Source: Polyangiaceae bacterium
GTDB taxonomy: Bacteria; Myxococcota_A; Polyangia; Polyangiales; Polyangiaceae
Length of the DNA: 64,000 bases
Reading direction: 5' to 3'
Assembly: GCA_020633205.1 (NCBI GenBank)
Contig: JACKEB010000025.1
Span: 10,472 to 74,471 of the forward strand
A program made the position numbers and the translations under genes. The notes under the pieces were generated by a model, which did not search any database, was not told where the DNA came from, and worked only from the letters and a program-made list of their open reading frames with translations. Positions 42,657 to 52,516 of this stretch are shown piece by piece (positions within the stretch are counted from its first letter, which is position 1; every line of letters begins with the position of its first letter).

Positions 42657-42986
42657 ATGCCGAAGTTTTTGTGTTTGCAGCGCAGTGTGCCCACCAGCGG
42701 GGAGGCGATGTCCCCAGCTGAAATGCAGGGGATGTACGAGAAGTTCAACGCCTGGCGAGAGCAGTTCAAGGACAACCTCGTCGATCTTGGAGGGCGCCTC
42801 GGAAGCGGCAAGGTCGTCACGGCGGAGACGCTCGATGGGCCGCTAGTCGAGGTCAAGGAGCTGGTCGGTGGCTACATGATTGTCTCCGCGGAAACGCTCG
42901 AGGAGGCCGCGGAGATCGCCAGCGGCTGTCCCGGGTTGGTGCGTCCCGGATCAGGCGTCGAAGTGATCGAGATCCGCACGCCTTGA
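42657..42986 (+). CDS. YciI/DGPF-like protein
   Basis: A 109-residue YCII-related (DGPF) protein. The motif VTAETLDGPLVEVKELVGGYMIVSAETLEEAAEIASGCP fits the family, with GP...VEVREI at the end (PGSGVEVIEIRTP). The function of YciI-like proteins is mostly unknown. Its stop overlaps the TTG start of the downstream ECF42-type sigma factor, the classic context for DGPF proteins. Confidence 0.88.
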   Translation: MPKFLCLQRSVPTSGEAMSPAEMQGMYEKFNAWREQFKDNLVDLGGRLGSGKVVTAETLDGPLVEVKELVGGYMIVSAETLEEAAEIASGCPGLVRPGSGVEVIEIRTP

Positions 42987-44209
42987 CGCTGGAGCTCTCG
43001 CCCCGCTTCTTTCGCCACCAGTATGGGCGCTTGGTTGCCAAGTTGGTGCGTCGCTTCGGCGTGCACCAGCTTGGGCGGATCGAGGACGCCGTGCAACAGG
43101 CGCTCGTGGTTGCGCTCGAGAGCTGGGGTCGAACGACCCTGCCTGACGACCCTGCAGCGTGGCTCTACCGCGTCGCCGTGAACGAATTTTTGGGGGAGGC
43201 GCGCCAGCGCAGCCGTCGGGGACACATTCTCGAGCGCTACACCTCGGACGACGCAGTGGAAGCCGTCGACGTGAAACTCGAAGGCGAGCTCAGCGACGAC
43301 GAGCTGCTTCTGCTGTTCGTGTGTTGTGACCCAGATATCCCCGTGGAATCCCAGCTGGTGTTCGCCCTGCGCTCGTTGTGTGGTTTCGGCGTACGCGAGA
43401 TTGCCCTGCGTTTGTTTACTTCCGAGGCCAACGTATACAAGCGCCTGGGCCGTGCTCGCGAGCGCTTGCGTGGGCTTCCCCGAGATCTCGACCTCGAGCC
43501 GCAGAACTACGCTGAGCGGCTCCCCGCTGTGCGCGCTGTGTTGTACTTGCTCTTCACCGAGGGCTACCTGTCGGCTCACCCTGAAGTCGCCATCCGGCGG
43601 GAGCTCTGCGAAGAGGCGTTGCGGCTCGCGGAGCAACTCGCAGCGCACCCTGTCGGCGCGGATCCGGAGACCGCGGCGCTGATCGCCTTAATGCACCTCC
43701 ACTTGGCGAGGCTTGGCGCGAGGCAGGATGCTGCGGGTGGTTTGCTGTTGCTCGAGGAACAAGATCGCCAAGCGTGGGATGCGGCGCGGATCCAGCTGGG
43801 CTTCCACTGGCTGGCCCGCTCAGCGGACGGAGACGCCTTTACGAGATACCATGCGGAAGTAGGTATCGCCGCAGAACACTGCCTGGCGTCTTCATTCAAG
43901 GAGACGAATTGGCGGCGTATCGTCGAGTGCTACGAGCTGCTCGAAGCGGTGAGCCCTTCTCCGCTGCATCGCCTGAACCGAGCGCTAGCCCTGGCGGAGC
44001 TTTCGGGAGCCTCGGCGGCCCTTCGGTGCTTGGAAGCGGAAGCGCCGCCGGGTTGGCTCGCCGGATCGTACCTGTGGCTCGCAGCGCTCGCCGACTTGTG
44101 TCGCCGTGCGGGAGACGGCGCGCGCGCCGACCGGTACAAGCGAGAGGCCTTGGAACAAGCTCCCAATGCTGCGATCCGCGTGCTGCTCGAACGCCGCCTG
44201 AGCGACTGA
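42983..44209 (+). CDS. ECF42-type RNA polymerase sigma factor
   Basis: A 408-residue ECF sigma factor. Region 2 (LVAKLVRRFGVHQLGRIEDAVQQALVVALESWG, residues 15-48) and region 4 (ESQLVFALRSLCGFGVREIALRLFTSEANVYKRLGRARERL, about residues 115-155) are followed by a long helical TPR-like C-terminus of about 240 residues, the hallmark of ECF42. ECF42 factors lack an anti-sigma gene and are adjacent to DGPF genes, which they are thought to control. The TTG start overlaps the YciI stop (TTGA), indicating coupled translation. Confidence 0.9.
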   Translation: MTLELSPRFFRHQYGRLVAKLVRRFGVHQLGRIEDAVQQALVVALESWGRTTLPDDPAAWLYRVAVNEFLGEARQRSRRGHILERYTSDDAVEAVDVKLEGELSDDELLLLFVCCDPDIPVESQLVFALRSLCGFGVREIALRLFTSEANVYKRLGRARERLRGLPRDLDLEPQNYAERLPAVRAVLYLLFTEGYLSAHPEVAIRRELCEEALRLAEQLAAHPVGADPETAALIALMHLHLARLGARQDAAGGLLLLEEQDRQAWDAARIQLGFHWLARSADGDAFTRYHAEVGIAAEHCLASSFKETNWRRIVECYELLEAVSPSPLHRLNRALALAELSGASAALRCLEAEAPPGWLAGSYLWLAALADLCRRAGDGARADRYKREALEQAPNAAIRVLLERRLSD

Positions 44210-44230
44210 CTTCGTCGCGCCAACACGCTG

Positions 44231-45385
44231 CTACTGATGAGCTGCGTGCCAGGCGTTGACCTCGACTATCCCCCGAATCAAGGAGCGCACGGCTTCTGCC
44301 TCCACGCCGTAGGGGATCTTCACGGCGCCGCGACCCGCGACCTCGATCACCATGCCGGTGAACGTGTCGTCGAGCTCGCGTCGGATCGCGCTTAACGGGA
44401 TCGCCTCGCGTGCTTCGAACTCCTTGCACACGAGGTGAGAGGGCGTGACGACCACCGCGTCCTTGGCGGAGCCGAAGGTGGTCAAGTCGACTGCTCCGAA
44501 CAGCGGCATCTGGCTGAGTTCGCCGGGCAGCACGAACTGGTAGAGATTGGCGTGCTGCGAGCTGGGGATCCCGTCGATCCAAACTCGCTTGCCCAAGTGA
44601 GGCGTGAGTGAAGCGCGCACGCAGTGCAGGTAGTCGACCTGTGGTTGAGGCGACGGCGTACCCGCAGCGGAAGCGGCTGGAGCCTCCATCGCGGCTTCAG
44701 TGAGGTGGTAGGTTGGGTCGAACACGTCCACGAAGCGCGGCGATTGAATGTAGTGCTGCCGCTCGCACGTGGCTGGATAGAGGCACTCGCTCAGGCTCCT
44801 CATCAGCTGCTGCCAAACGGCGAAGCCCACCTGAGGGGTGGTGAAACCGCCGTAGCGCCCCGCCTGCATCACCACCTCGCTGGTGCCGTCCCCGCGGCTC
44901 CGGATCTGGACGCCCCAGTCTAGAGTCACCTCTCCAAAGCCGCTTTGCCACTCCCACTTCAGCGCCTTGACTGCTGACTTCAACCCGTAGTGAGCGTTCA
45001 GTTGCTGTGCTACCTCGGGGAAATAGCCAGAGTCCCAGCGCGGCGGGCTCAACATGCCGCCCTCACGTAAGATGGCTGGGGCAGCGAGGCAGCCGTTCAG
45101 GATCCCGTAGTGCTCCCCGGGCATGCTCGACATGCCTGAAAACGGCTGGACGTAGCAGTGGTGCCAGCCTCCTGAGTCGAAACGCAGCACCTGGAGCGCG
45201 TCGATACCTAGCTTGCCCCCGAAGAGGTTCTTCAGGGCGCTGACCGTCGCGCCGCCCACGCCGCGCCCTTCCGGCGAGATGTCGACGGCTTCCACGATCC
45301 GCGCGTTGGTCTTGAGCGCTTCGTCGATCAGGCCTCGTTGCTGTCGTTGTCTCCCGGCATGGGCCCGGTCGTCGATGAAGCTCAC
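44231..45385 (-). CDS. Hypothetical protein
   Basis: A 384-residue soluble protein with no signal peptide. Segments include FGGKLGIDALQVLRFDSGGWHHCYVQPFSG near residue 60, EWQSGFGEVTLDWGVQIRSRGDGTSEV near residue 145 and a C-terminal domain (residues about 300-380: SAKDAVVVTPSHLVCKEFEAREAIPLSAIRR...) that looks like a small bacterial PH-like domain. No family was recognised. The start is a GTG without clear ribosome site. It is convergent with the ECF42 gene. Confidence 0.65.
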   Translation of the reverse strand: MSFIDDRAHAGRQRQQRGLIDEALKTNARIVEAVDISPEGRGVGGATVSALKNLFGGKLGIDALQVLRFDSGGWHHCYVQPFSGMSSMPGEHYGILNGCLAAPAILREGGMLSPPRWDSGYFPEVAQQLNAHYGLKSAVKALKWEWQSGFGEVTLDWGVQIRSRGDGTSEVVMQAGRYGGFTTPQVGFAVWQQLMRSLSECLYPATCERQHYIQSPRFVDVFDPTYHLTEAAMEAPAASAAGTPSPQPQVDYLHCVRASLTPHLGKRVWIDGIPSSQHANLYQFVLPGELSQMPLFGAVDLTTFGSAKDAVVVTPSHLVCKEFEAREAIPLSAIRRELDDTFTGMVIEVAGRGAVKIPYGVEAEAVRSLIRGIVEVNAWHAAHQ

Positions 45386-45468
45386 CGTGAATTGCTACAC
45401 CGCAACACTTCGAGCGGCCAGCTGGGATTCGGACGTCGACCGATTCCCAGCTGACCTACGGAACGGCA

Positions 45469-47784
45469 CTACATGCTTGCGGTCAGCTCGAAGGCGCCGC
45501 CTTCTTGAGCGTTGTGGCCTTGGACCACGATCGTGACCGGCGTGCCTGCAGTGACGTCGACGTCGAGCTGCTCGCTTTGACCGGCCCAGCCGCTGTTCGA
45601 GCAGCGCAGTTGATCGGGATCAACGGGGCCGCAGGTGCTCAAGGCAACCAAGTCAAGATTCCCTGCGGAAGTAAGATCCAGGTGGAGCGTTCCGCTCGTT
45701 GCCGGGGTGAAGGTGTAGGCGCGTTCGGCACCGCTCTGGTAAGCACAGAAGCCGCTGGTGTCGAAGTAGTGCGTGCCGCTGTCCACGTTGCCGGATACCG
45801 GTGTGTTCAGACTCAAGGTAGGGAGCCCGGCACAGAGGGGCGTCCACTCGATGGTGGAGCAATCTGCTGAACAGCCGTCGTTGTCGGTTTGATTTTTGTC
45901 GTCGCACACTTCGCGGCCGCTCACCACGCCGTCGCCGCAGTTCTCCTCGACGTAGCTTGCCGAGAGCACGAACAAGCCTTGGGCGCCGGGGTAGGCCCCA
46001 CGCACCGTCACCAGGAGCGGCTTCGTGGGCGCTGCCTCGAAGTTGATCTCCAAGTAGTCGGTGCCCGGCAGGTTTTGGCACTTGAGCTCGCTGTTGGCGT
46101 CGGCACAGTCGGCGAGCACACTGATGCCGAGATCCGCCGCGCTGTCGAGCTCGAGAATCAGCTTGCCAGGGCTGGGTGGCGCGAACGCGTAGAGCTTCGA
46201 GGGATTCGCGATGTACGGGTCGCAGAATGAAGCGTAACCGGTTGGCCCTCCTTCATTGCTGTCGAAGTTGATGCCCAGGCTGAGCGGCTCTGCTTGGTCG
46301 CAAAGCTTGCCGGGTTCGGCGGAACGGCAGTCCCCGGAGCACCCATCCCCGCTCTCGGTGTTGCCGTCATCGCACTGCTCGCCTCCTATCAGGTCGAGCT
46401 GCTTGTCGCCGCAGACCGGCCGCGTGTGGCAAACCCCGATGCTTGGGTTCGAGAACAGTGGCAAGCAGTCTTGATTCGGACCGCACACTGGGTCGTTCAT
46501 CTTGCACAGGCGCTCGCAGAGCTTGGCCTGTTCCTCGGGGAACCAATTGATGCACAGGCCGCGGAACATATCGCCTTCTGGGCCACAGTCGCGCAGGTCT
46601 GGGCTGGACGTCTCGCACTCAGTGCCCACCGGCGCCTGATCACCGACGGCCAGGGGTTCGCACAGGTTGATCTGCGAACAGTACGTCCCACTCGGGCAGT
46701 CGCCCTTGTCAGTGAGGTAGTCACATGCCTTCTGGCAGCGCGACGGATCACCCGTGCAGAACGCACCTGCCTCACAGCCTGTGGAAACGTCTGACGGTGT
46801 GCAGGCTTCCCCGACTTTAGCGGTTCCCGTGGCGATGCAAACGCCGGTCTCTTGAACGGGTCCGAGGGGGAAGCACACTTCGCCTTCGGCGCAGACGCCT
46901 GAGGCGTGCTGCGTGCACTCGGTGTAGCAAGCGCCAGCGGCTGAACCCCCTTCATCACGCTCGATCAACGCGCCAATCTGGGACATGCAGCGCTGCCCTT
47001 CATCGCAAAACGGCGGGTCGAAGGTGAGGCTGCACTCATAGGCCACGCACTTGTGCGTCTCGACGTCGCAGACCTGCCAAGCTTCGTTCGGGCAGTCTTC
47101 CGCGCTATCGCACTCGCCGCCGTTCACCGGTGTGGTATCGAAGGACCAAGAGGGCAAATCGAAGCAGGTGCCGCCCGGCACTTCGTTCCAGCTCAAGTCG
47201 GCGTTCTGAGTCACTTCCACGAGCTGCACCGAGTCAACGCTGCCCGCACCGGCGCCTTCGAAGAAGTCGAGCTTGTCGAGCTTCATGGTTCCCGACTTTT
47301 GGAAGAACACACGGCGGGGTCGGTTCACTTCGTCGTAGGCCACGAGCAACACGCAGTGCTCGCAGGTGCCGTAGTTGTCGTCGGGCGACTGACTCAAGTC
47401 GTAGCTGCCTGCCGGCAGGCCGCTACCTTCGTCGTACAGCTCGAGTGCGAGCCGGGTCTTCGCGTAGCCAGCGAGTGGATGGTCGACGCGAGCCTGGAGT
47501 GCGAAGGCGCCGAAGCTGCCGAAGTACAGCGATGTGTCTTCTGGCGTGAGGGTCACGCAGCCACCACTCCCGCCGGTGCCAGCCGTGCCACCGGTTTCGC
47601 TGCCAGCAGTGCCGCCGGTTCCAGCCGTTCCTCCGCTGCCGCTGGTTCCACCGCTCCCCGCGGTGCCCGCCGTACCCGCGGTGCCGCCGCTCGACGGAGC
47701 AGAATGTGCGACTTCGTCGCTACCGCAACCGCTGAGCGTCAGTGGAAGAATCAAGCCTGCCAAGCATCGCCATCGCATCGTCAT
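45469..47784 (-). CDS. Tethered lipoprotein with DUF4215 repeats and PPC-like domains
   Basis: A 771-residue predicted lipoprotein: lipobox TLSGC near residue 20, Gly/Thr/Ala tether (residues 28-75), a beta-rich domain (residues 80-220), then a long cysteine-rich EGF-like region (about 220-460). Two DUF4215 Myxococcus cysteine-rich repeats follow (CGDKQLDLIGGEQCDDGNTESGDGC and CGDGVVSGREVCDDKNQTDNDGC). Each is followed by a PPC-like beta domain (for example YAFAPPSPGKLILELDSAADLGISVLADC). It is a probable cell-surface protein. ATG 47784 is preferred over the TTG at 47790. It is downstream of the STAND ATPase gene on the same strand. Confidence 0.85.
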   Translation of the reverse strand: MTMRWRCLAGLILPLTLSGCGSDEVAHSAPSSGGTAGTAGTAGSGGTSGSGGTAGTGGTAGSETGGTAGTGGSGGCVTLTPEDTSLYFGSFGAFALQARVDHPLAGYAKTRLALELYDEGSGLPAGSYDLSQSPDDNYGTCEHCVLLVAYDEVNRPRRVFFQKSGTMKLDKLDFFEGAGAGSVDSVQLVEVTQNADLSWNEVPGGTCFDLPSWSFDTTPVNGGECDSAEDCPNEAWQVCDVETHKCVAYECSLTFDPPFCDEGQRCMSQIGALIERDEGGSAAGACYTECTQHASGVCAEGEVCFPLGPVQETGVCIATGTAKVGEACTPSDVSTGCEAGAFCTGDPSRCQKACDYLTDKGDCPSGTYCSQINLCEPLAVGDQAPVGTECETSSPDLRDCGPEGDMFRGLCINWFPEEQAKLCERLCKMNDPVCGPNQDCLPLFSNPSIGVCHTRPVCGDKQLDLIGGEQCDDGNTESGDGCSGDCRSAEPGKLCDQAEPLSLGINFDSNEGGPTGYASFCDPYIANPSKLYAFAPPSPGKLILELDSAADLGISVLADCADANSELKCQNLPGTDYLEINFEAAPTKPLLVTVRGAYPGAQGLFVLSASYVEENCGDGVVSGREVCDDKNQTDNDGCSADCSTIEWTPLCAGLPTLSLNTPVSGNVDSGTHYFDTSGFCAYQSGAERAYTFTPATSGTLHLDLTSAGNLDLVALSTCGPVDPDQLRCSNSGWAGQSEQLDVDVTAGTPVTIVVQGHNAQEGGAFELTASM

Positions 47785-47849
47785 GGCCAAACCATGGTGG
47801 AAAGTGGCTCGTTGAGCGCCTGAAACCGATCTGAAAGTTTGGTCTCAGC

Positions 47850-50378
47850 TCACGCGTCTTCGTGCACGAGGAGCGGGATTTCGGCGGGGATCAGATACCC
47901 GGCGCCGTTCTGTTCGACGACCCCGCGAAGGCCCATCCGGCGCAACGTGGCGATCGCCGTGTAGACCCGCCCCGCTGCGGCGGAGGGCAGGATGCGCTCA
48001 CCCGGCCAGCCCGCGCGGATCAAGTCATCAACGGATAGCGCAACTCCGGGCTGAGCGTGGCGCGCCGCGACCAACGCTCGCAGTACGCCTCGCACGGCAC
48101 GCCGCCTCCCGAGAGCGACGTTGTGAGCTTGATCGGAGAGCCGGAAGAACGATGCGTCCTTCGCCACCAGGAGCGGCTTCTCCGGTGGCTTGACGAAGAA
48201 CCGTGCGCGAAGGCGCCGCGCGAGGCGCACGTCGGCAAAGCCTTCTAGTTCGCTTCCTTGCGGCAACTCATGACCGCGAAGTACGTCGAGCACGGCGGCG
48301 AAGACCTTACGACGATCACGCTCCAAGAGCTGCGCGGCGTGGGCAAAGAGCCGCTCTGCGTCGCTCTGGTGGCCCTGCATCGCGTAGTACACTCCACGTA
48401 GCGTCACCATCACCCCTTCGTAGTCTCGGCCGTTTTCCCGGATCAGCGGCAGCGCGACGCGGATTTCGTCTTCCGCTGCGCGGAACTCACCGAGCTCGAG
48501 CAAGAGCCCAATCAGCCCGCACAACGCAAAGGCTTCGGCACGCTTCGCACCTTCCGCGTCGGCGATACGTCGCGCGCGATGGAAGTCGACCAGCGCCCGA
48601 GAGCTGTCGCCCGTCTCCTGCCTCACCCGCGCGATGTGACTCAGCGCGACGGCGGTCAAGTGCCTTGAGTTCATGAAGCGGATGGAGCGCCCGGACTCGA
48701 TGATGCCCATGGCGTCAACCAGCTCGCCGAATGCCTCATCGAAGGCGCCCCGCTCCACTAGCAAGACGCCAAGAGAGAGGCGCGCGAACGCTTCCGCGAA
48801 GGCGTCAGCTCGCTGGACAGCCACGGAAATGCTCTCGCGAAACAGCGGCTCCGCGACGCTCCACGCATCTTGATTGACGTGGGTGTTGCCCACCATCGCA
48901 AGGGTCAGCGCGTGGCCAGATCCGTCATCTCCGGCCACTTGTGCCTCGGCAAACAACGCTCGACTCCGTTCCCACTGAGACTGGGCAGAGGCATTGCACC
49001 CGAGACCGACCAGCGCCTCGACTTCGATGCGCGCGTCTTCTGCTTTGAGCGCGAGCGCTCGCGCGTCTTCGAGGTCCGACTCGGCTTGACGATATTCCGC
49101 GAGGAATCGATTGAAGGTCCCAGACTTGAGCCTCACCTTCGCGCGCTGCAGCGTGGGGAGTTCGCTGATGTCGACGCGAGCGAGCAAATCGCGCGCCGCC
49201 GTGTAGGGTAACCCGTAGCCGGGGCTGGCCAGCCGCAGCGCGACCTCCGCCGCGCCGTGCTGATCCAGCAGCAAGCACGTCTCGAAGGCAGCCTTGAGGT
49301 TGGCTGCTTCGTCCTGGGAAGCGTTCGTCTCCAGCACCGCCGTGGCGGCGCGATTCGCCCAGTAGTTTGCGTGACGGGCTTCGATCACGTGCCACGTTCC
49401 GACGCTTCGGGCGTGAGCGACCAGCCAGTCCCGAACGCTTCGTGAAAGCACGTATCGCAAGTGGCCAGGCTGACGGGTCACCATCAGAAGGGAGTGATTG
49501 CGCGCTGCCATCAAGCCGGAGATCGCGTCCACCTCAGGGGCCACAACCTGTTCGAGACCCTCGAGATCGGTTCCTCCGGGGAACGCTGCGCAAGCGAGGA
49601 GGCACGACTGACCGTCTCCCTCTAGCAGGTCGAAGGAGGTCGCGATCGACGCGTCCAGGTCATGGTCCGTGTCGCGCCTCAGATGTTCGATGCGTGCGTG
49701 CAGCTGACCCGGCAGCAACACCCCAAGTCGTGGCGCTGCTAGCTCGATGGCTTGCGGCAATCCGCCGAGCGACCTGACCAAACGCTCTACGGCTTCCCGT
49801 TCGTCCCCTCCGAGGCGGATCCGCGCGAGTTCGAGCGTTCGCACACGCAGCAGCTCAGCGGCTTCTGACCATGCATCCGCGACGTTTGCGTCGATGCTTG
49901 CCTCGACGCCCAGGGGAGGGAGCTCCAGCTGCTCACAAGGCGCGCCCGTTCGCCGTCGGCTGGTTAGGATGAACGGCGTAGGGGACGCTTCGAACCAATG
50001 TGTGATGAGTTCATCCGCTTCTGCGCATAGCGACTCGCAGCCGTCGAGCACCAACATACGGGTGGTGTGTGACAGTTCGCGCTCGACACGCGCCAGTGCC
50101 TCCGCAGAGGTGCCCGTCGTTCCGGCGATGCCCAGCGCGGCAGCTACGCGCGCGACGAGCTCCGTTGGTTCCCTCACCCCCGAGAGACCCACGACCAAGA
50201 GCGTTGTCTGCGCTCTCCGGAGCGCCTCGGAGACCAAGCGAGTCTTACCCACCCCGGGCGGGCCGATGATGGCCAACGAGCGGCCCTCGGTGATCGCGTG
50301 GGTCAAGCACGCGAGATGCTCTTCGTGACCGACGAAAGAGCTCTCGCCGCCGTCGAGAGCCAGGGGAGGGGCGGCCAT
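47850..50378 (-). CDS. STAND (NB-ARC-like) ATPase with TPR repeats and C-terminal winged helix
   Basis: An 842-residue STAND protein. P-loop GPPGVGKT at residues 39-46, Walker B LVLDGCE near residue 110, and the ARC-type GGLPQAIELAAPRLG near residue 225. Residues about 340-740 are TPR-like helical repeats. The last 90 residues hold a winged-helix (GVALSVDDLIRAGWPGERILPSAAAGRVYTAIATLRRMGLRGVV) resembling the OmpR/SARP DNA-binding domain. This is the reverse of the AfsR/SARP order, where the DNA-binding domain comes first. It probably is a signal-dependent transcription regulator. It is the third gene of an operon behind two propeller-like lipoproteins. Confidence 0.85.
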   Translation of the reverse strand: MAAPPLALDGGESSFVGHEEHLACLTHAITEGRSLAIIGPPGVGKTRLVSEALRRAQTTLLVVGLSGVREPTELVARVAAALGIAGTTGTSAEALARVERELSHTTRMLVLDGCESLCAEADELITHWFEASPTPFILTSRRRTGAPCEQLELPPLGVEASIDANVADAWSEAAELLRVRTLELARIRLGGDEREAVERLVRSLGGLPQAIELAAPRLGVLLPGQLHARIEHLRRDTDHDLDASIATSFDLLEGDGQSCLLACAAFPGGTDLEGLEQVVAPEVDAISGLMAARNHSLLMVTRQPGHLRYVLSRSVRDWLVAHARSVGTWHVIEARHANYWANRAATAVLETNASQDEAANLKAAFETCLLLDQHGAAEVALRLASPGYGLPYTAARDLLARVDISELPTLQRAKVRLKSGTFNRFLAEYRQAESDLEDARALALKAEDARIEVEALVGLGCNASAQSQWERSRALFAEAQVAGDDGSGHALTLAMVGNTHVNQDAWSVAEPLFRESISVAVQRADAFAEAFARLSLGVLLVERGAFDEAFGELVDAMGIIESGRSIRFMNSRHLTAVALSHIARVRQETGDSSRALVDFHRARRIADAEGAKRAEAFALCGLIGLLLELGEFRAAEDEIRVALPLIRENGRDYEGVMVTLRGVYYAMQGHQSDAERLFAHAAQLLERDRRKVFAAVLDVLRGHELPQGSELEGFADVRLARRLRARFFVKPPEKPLLVAKDASFFRLSDQAHNVALGRRRAVRGVLRALVAARHAQPGVALSVDDLIRAGWPGERILPSAAAGRVYTAIATLRRMGLRGVVEQNGAGYLIPAEIPLLVHEDA

Positions 50379-50446
50379 AAAAGCGACCCCAATCTAGCAC
50401 AGCAACGCGACTTGGCCGCTCGCTTGGAGCGCCCGTCGGCGGCCGT

Positions 50447-52516
50447 TCAGGGCTGCGACTTTTCTGCGGATTGTTCGGGTACCGCGTGTTCTTGCGCCGT
50501 GTGTTCCTGCGCTGTGCAGACCTCCGCCGGCGTCACGAGTTCACCGAACACGCAGCGCTCAGCCCTTGACCCCGGCGCCGTCGATGGGAAGCGAAAGGCG
50601 TCTCCCTGCAGCTCGGCGACGGGATCTCCCGTGTTTCCTCCGGAAAACGCTGAGCTACTGAGCCACGCGAACGCTCTCCAGCCGTCCGCTGGCAAGTCTT
50701 GGCCCACTCGTGCGCCGTCGCTCAAGCGGTAGACCTGCGCCAGACGGTTGAACAGCACCCCCACGAACGCTCCATCGGGCGAGAAGCTCACGTCGATGAA
50801 CGGCTGTGGATCGAACATTTTTCCTGGTACTCGCAGGCGCCGCAGGCGACGCCCTGTCTTGGTGTCGATGACCACGACGACGGCACCCGCGTACGGCCCC
50901 TCAGCACCCCGCTTCGGCTTCACTTCAAGGAACGCCGCCATCGACCCGTCTGCCGCCATGCGCTCGCCGCAGACTTCGGAGACGTTTGCGCCGCCGCTCC
51001 CAATGTGCACCAGGCCAGGCTCGGGAGTCACCACCCCTGACCAAGGGCCGGCAGCGCTATTCAGGCAGAAGCGGTTCGCGGCGCGCTGGCGTCCGGCGCC
51101 CGTTAGGTCGGCCGTTACGTGCATCGCGCACGAGTAGTAACGAATGTAGACCTGGTTCGTGCACACCAAGCCATCCGGGGTTGCGATGTGGGTGATCTGC
51201 CCCACCATCTCTTCCGCCGGTAGTTTGCGTGCGGAATTGCCACCAAACGCGGCGACCCGTACGTCCCTGCCTTCGCCGGCCACCACCAAGCCGAAACGTG
51301 GGTCCAGCGTCGCCGCGGGTAAAGTCACCACGCTCACCGGCATGACCAGGCTCGCGAGGCGCTTCTCAGAGTCGAGCTGAATCGCTTCAATCAGCCAGCC
51401 TCGGACAGGCGCGGCTGCGTCCGAGTAGACGGAGCGCCGCAGCAGGACGCCCCCCCACTTCTTCAGGTAGGAGAACGAGAGCTCGGGGCCTGCAAGTGAA
51501 TCCGGTGGCGTCCAAACTTGGCTGTCCGGGTCTGTCATATCCTCGGGGAAGATGAACTGGGTGCGCACGCCTGCGTCCACGTCCTGTTCCACGGCGATGT
51601 ATGGACCGACGCGGGCAGCGGTGACATCACCACCCGCCTCGGTCGCTCGCGTGAAGGTTCGCTCAGGGTTGCTCAAGTTGATCACCCACGCTGTGCCGTC
51701 CTGCACCGAGCCGATCAACCAGTCTCCTAGGCGACGAAACCTGGACTCGCAACTCGGCCTACCGAGGGCGAGCGGCGGGTGCTTTTCGCGCCAGAGTTTC
51801 ACCTGCTCCCCGACGACCAACCAGCTCTCGGTGGTGATGGGCCATACCGCCCGTGCTCGGCCTGAGAATTGAACGCTTCCATCCGCGCGGAACAGCTTCC
51901 AGAGGCGTTGCTGAGGCTTGCTCGCGAGCTCCCATGCTTCCAGGCGCGTCCCCGGAACCGCCGGCGCGACCAGTGATGGTGCGCAGAGGTCCTGCCCTGG
52001 AGTTGAGGGGGTGACTTCTCGAGCCAGCACCGGAGCCTGTTTGGTTTCCCGACGATACGCGATCTGCGCCCGCGCCCATGCGGCACGTGCGCCCTCAGGT
52101 TGCTTCGCAGTACTGAGTCGCTGAGCCTCGCTCACGTACTCGGCCCCTCGCTTCGGCGCGCTCAACGCCGCTCGGGTCCGTGCCAAGCTTTGCCTTAGGC
52201 GTGAGGCGCTCTGCGTTGTCAGATGTTTTTCCGCGAGGCAGTGTTGCCATGCCTGATTCGCGAGCACACCGGCTCTCAGTAGCTCACCGGCTTGCAACGC
52301 ATCGTCGATCGCCTCAGGCGTCGGCTCCGCAGCGCTCGACCCCGACGACGCGAAGTTCATTCGACCGAGATCGATAGGCCTCCAACTTGGGCAAGCGACC
52401 GACGGCGCAACGGCAGCTTTTGGGGGTGAGGGCGAGCCAGGTGCCGCTTCAGGCTGTCCAACAGGCCCGCAGCCGAACAGCAGCACGCATGCTCCAAGCA
52501 ACAGAGTCCGCTTCAC
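50447..52516 (-). CDS. Propeller-like lipoprotein, paralogue B
   Basis: A 689-residue predicted lipoprotein (lipobox LLFGC near residue 16) with the tether GPVGQPEAAPGSPSPPKAAV, helical residues about 70-160 and then beta-propeller-like blades (for example LRRLRVPGKMFDPQPFIDVSFSPDGAFVGVLF). It shares most of its architecture with the upstream paralogue A at roughly 45% protein identity by eye. The GTG start overlaps the paralogue A stop (GTGA), giving a length almost equal to A. It is followed 68 bases later by the STAND ATPase gene. No enzyme motif; C-terminal repeats EHTAQEHAVPEQ. Confidence 0.75.
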   Translation of the reverse strand: MKRTLLLGACVLLFGCGPVGQPEAAPGSPSPPKAAVAPSVACPSWRPIDLGRMNFASSGSSAAEPTPEAIDDALQAGELLRAGVLANQAWQHCLAEKHLTTQSASRLRQSLARTRAALSAPKRGAEYVSEAQRLSTAKQPEGARAAWARAQIAYRRETKQAPVLAREVTPSTPGQDLCAPSLVAPAVPGTRLEAWELASKPQQRLWKLFRADGSVQFSGRARAVWPITTESWLVVGEQVKLWREKHPPLALGRPSCESRFRRLGDWLIGSVQDGTAWVINLSNPERTFTRATEAGGDVTAARVGPYIAVEQDVDAGVRTQFIFPEDMTDPDSQVWTPPDSLAGPELSFSYLKKWGGVLLRRSVYSDAAAPVRGWLIEAIQLDSEKRLASLVMPVSVVTLPAATLDPRFGLVVAGEGRDVRVAAFGGNSARKLPAEEMVGQITHIATPDGLVCTNQVYIRYYSCAMHVTADLTGAGRQRAANRFCLNSAAGPWSGVVTPEPGLVHIGSGGANVSEVCGERMAADGSMAAFLEVKPKRGAEGPYAGAVVVVIDTKTGRRLRRLRVPGKMFDPQPFIDVSFSPDGAFVGVLFNRLAQVYRLSDGARVGQDLPADGWRAFAWLSSSAFSGGNTGDPVAELQGDAFRFPSTAPGSRAERCVFGELVTPAEVCTAQEHTAQEHAVPEQSAEKSQP
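52406..52474 (-). repeat. 69-bp block identical between the two paralogous lipoprotein genes (copy in B)
   Basis: These bases are identical to 54460-54528. They encode the tether directly after the lipobox cysteine (GPVGQPEAAPGSPSPPKAAV). The rest of the two genes is clearly diverged. Confidence 0.9.
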
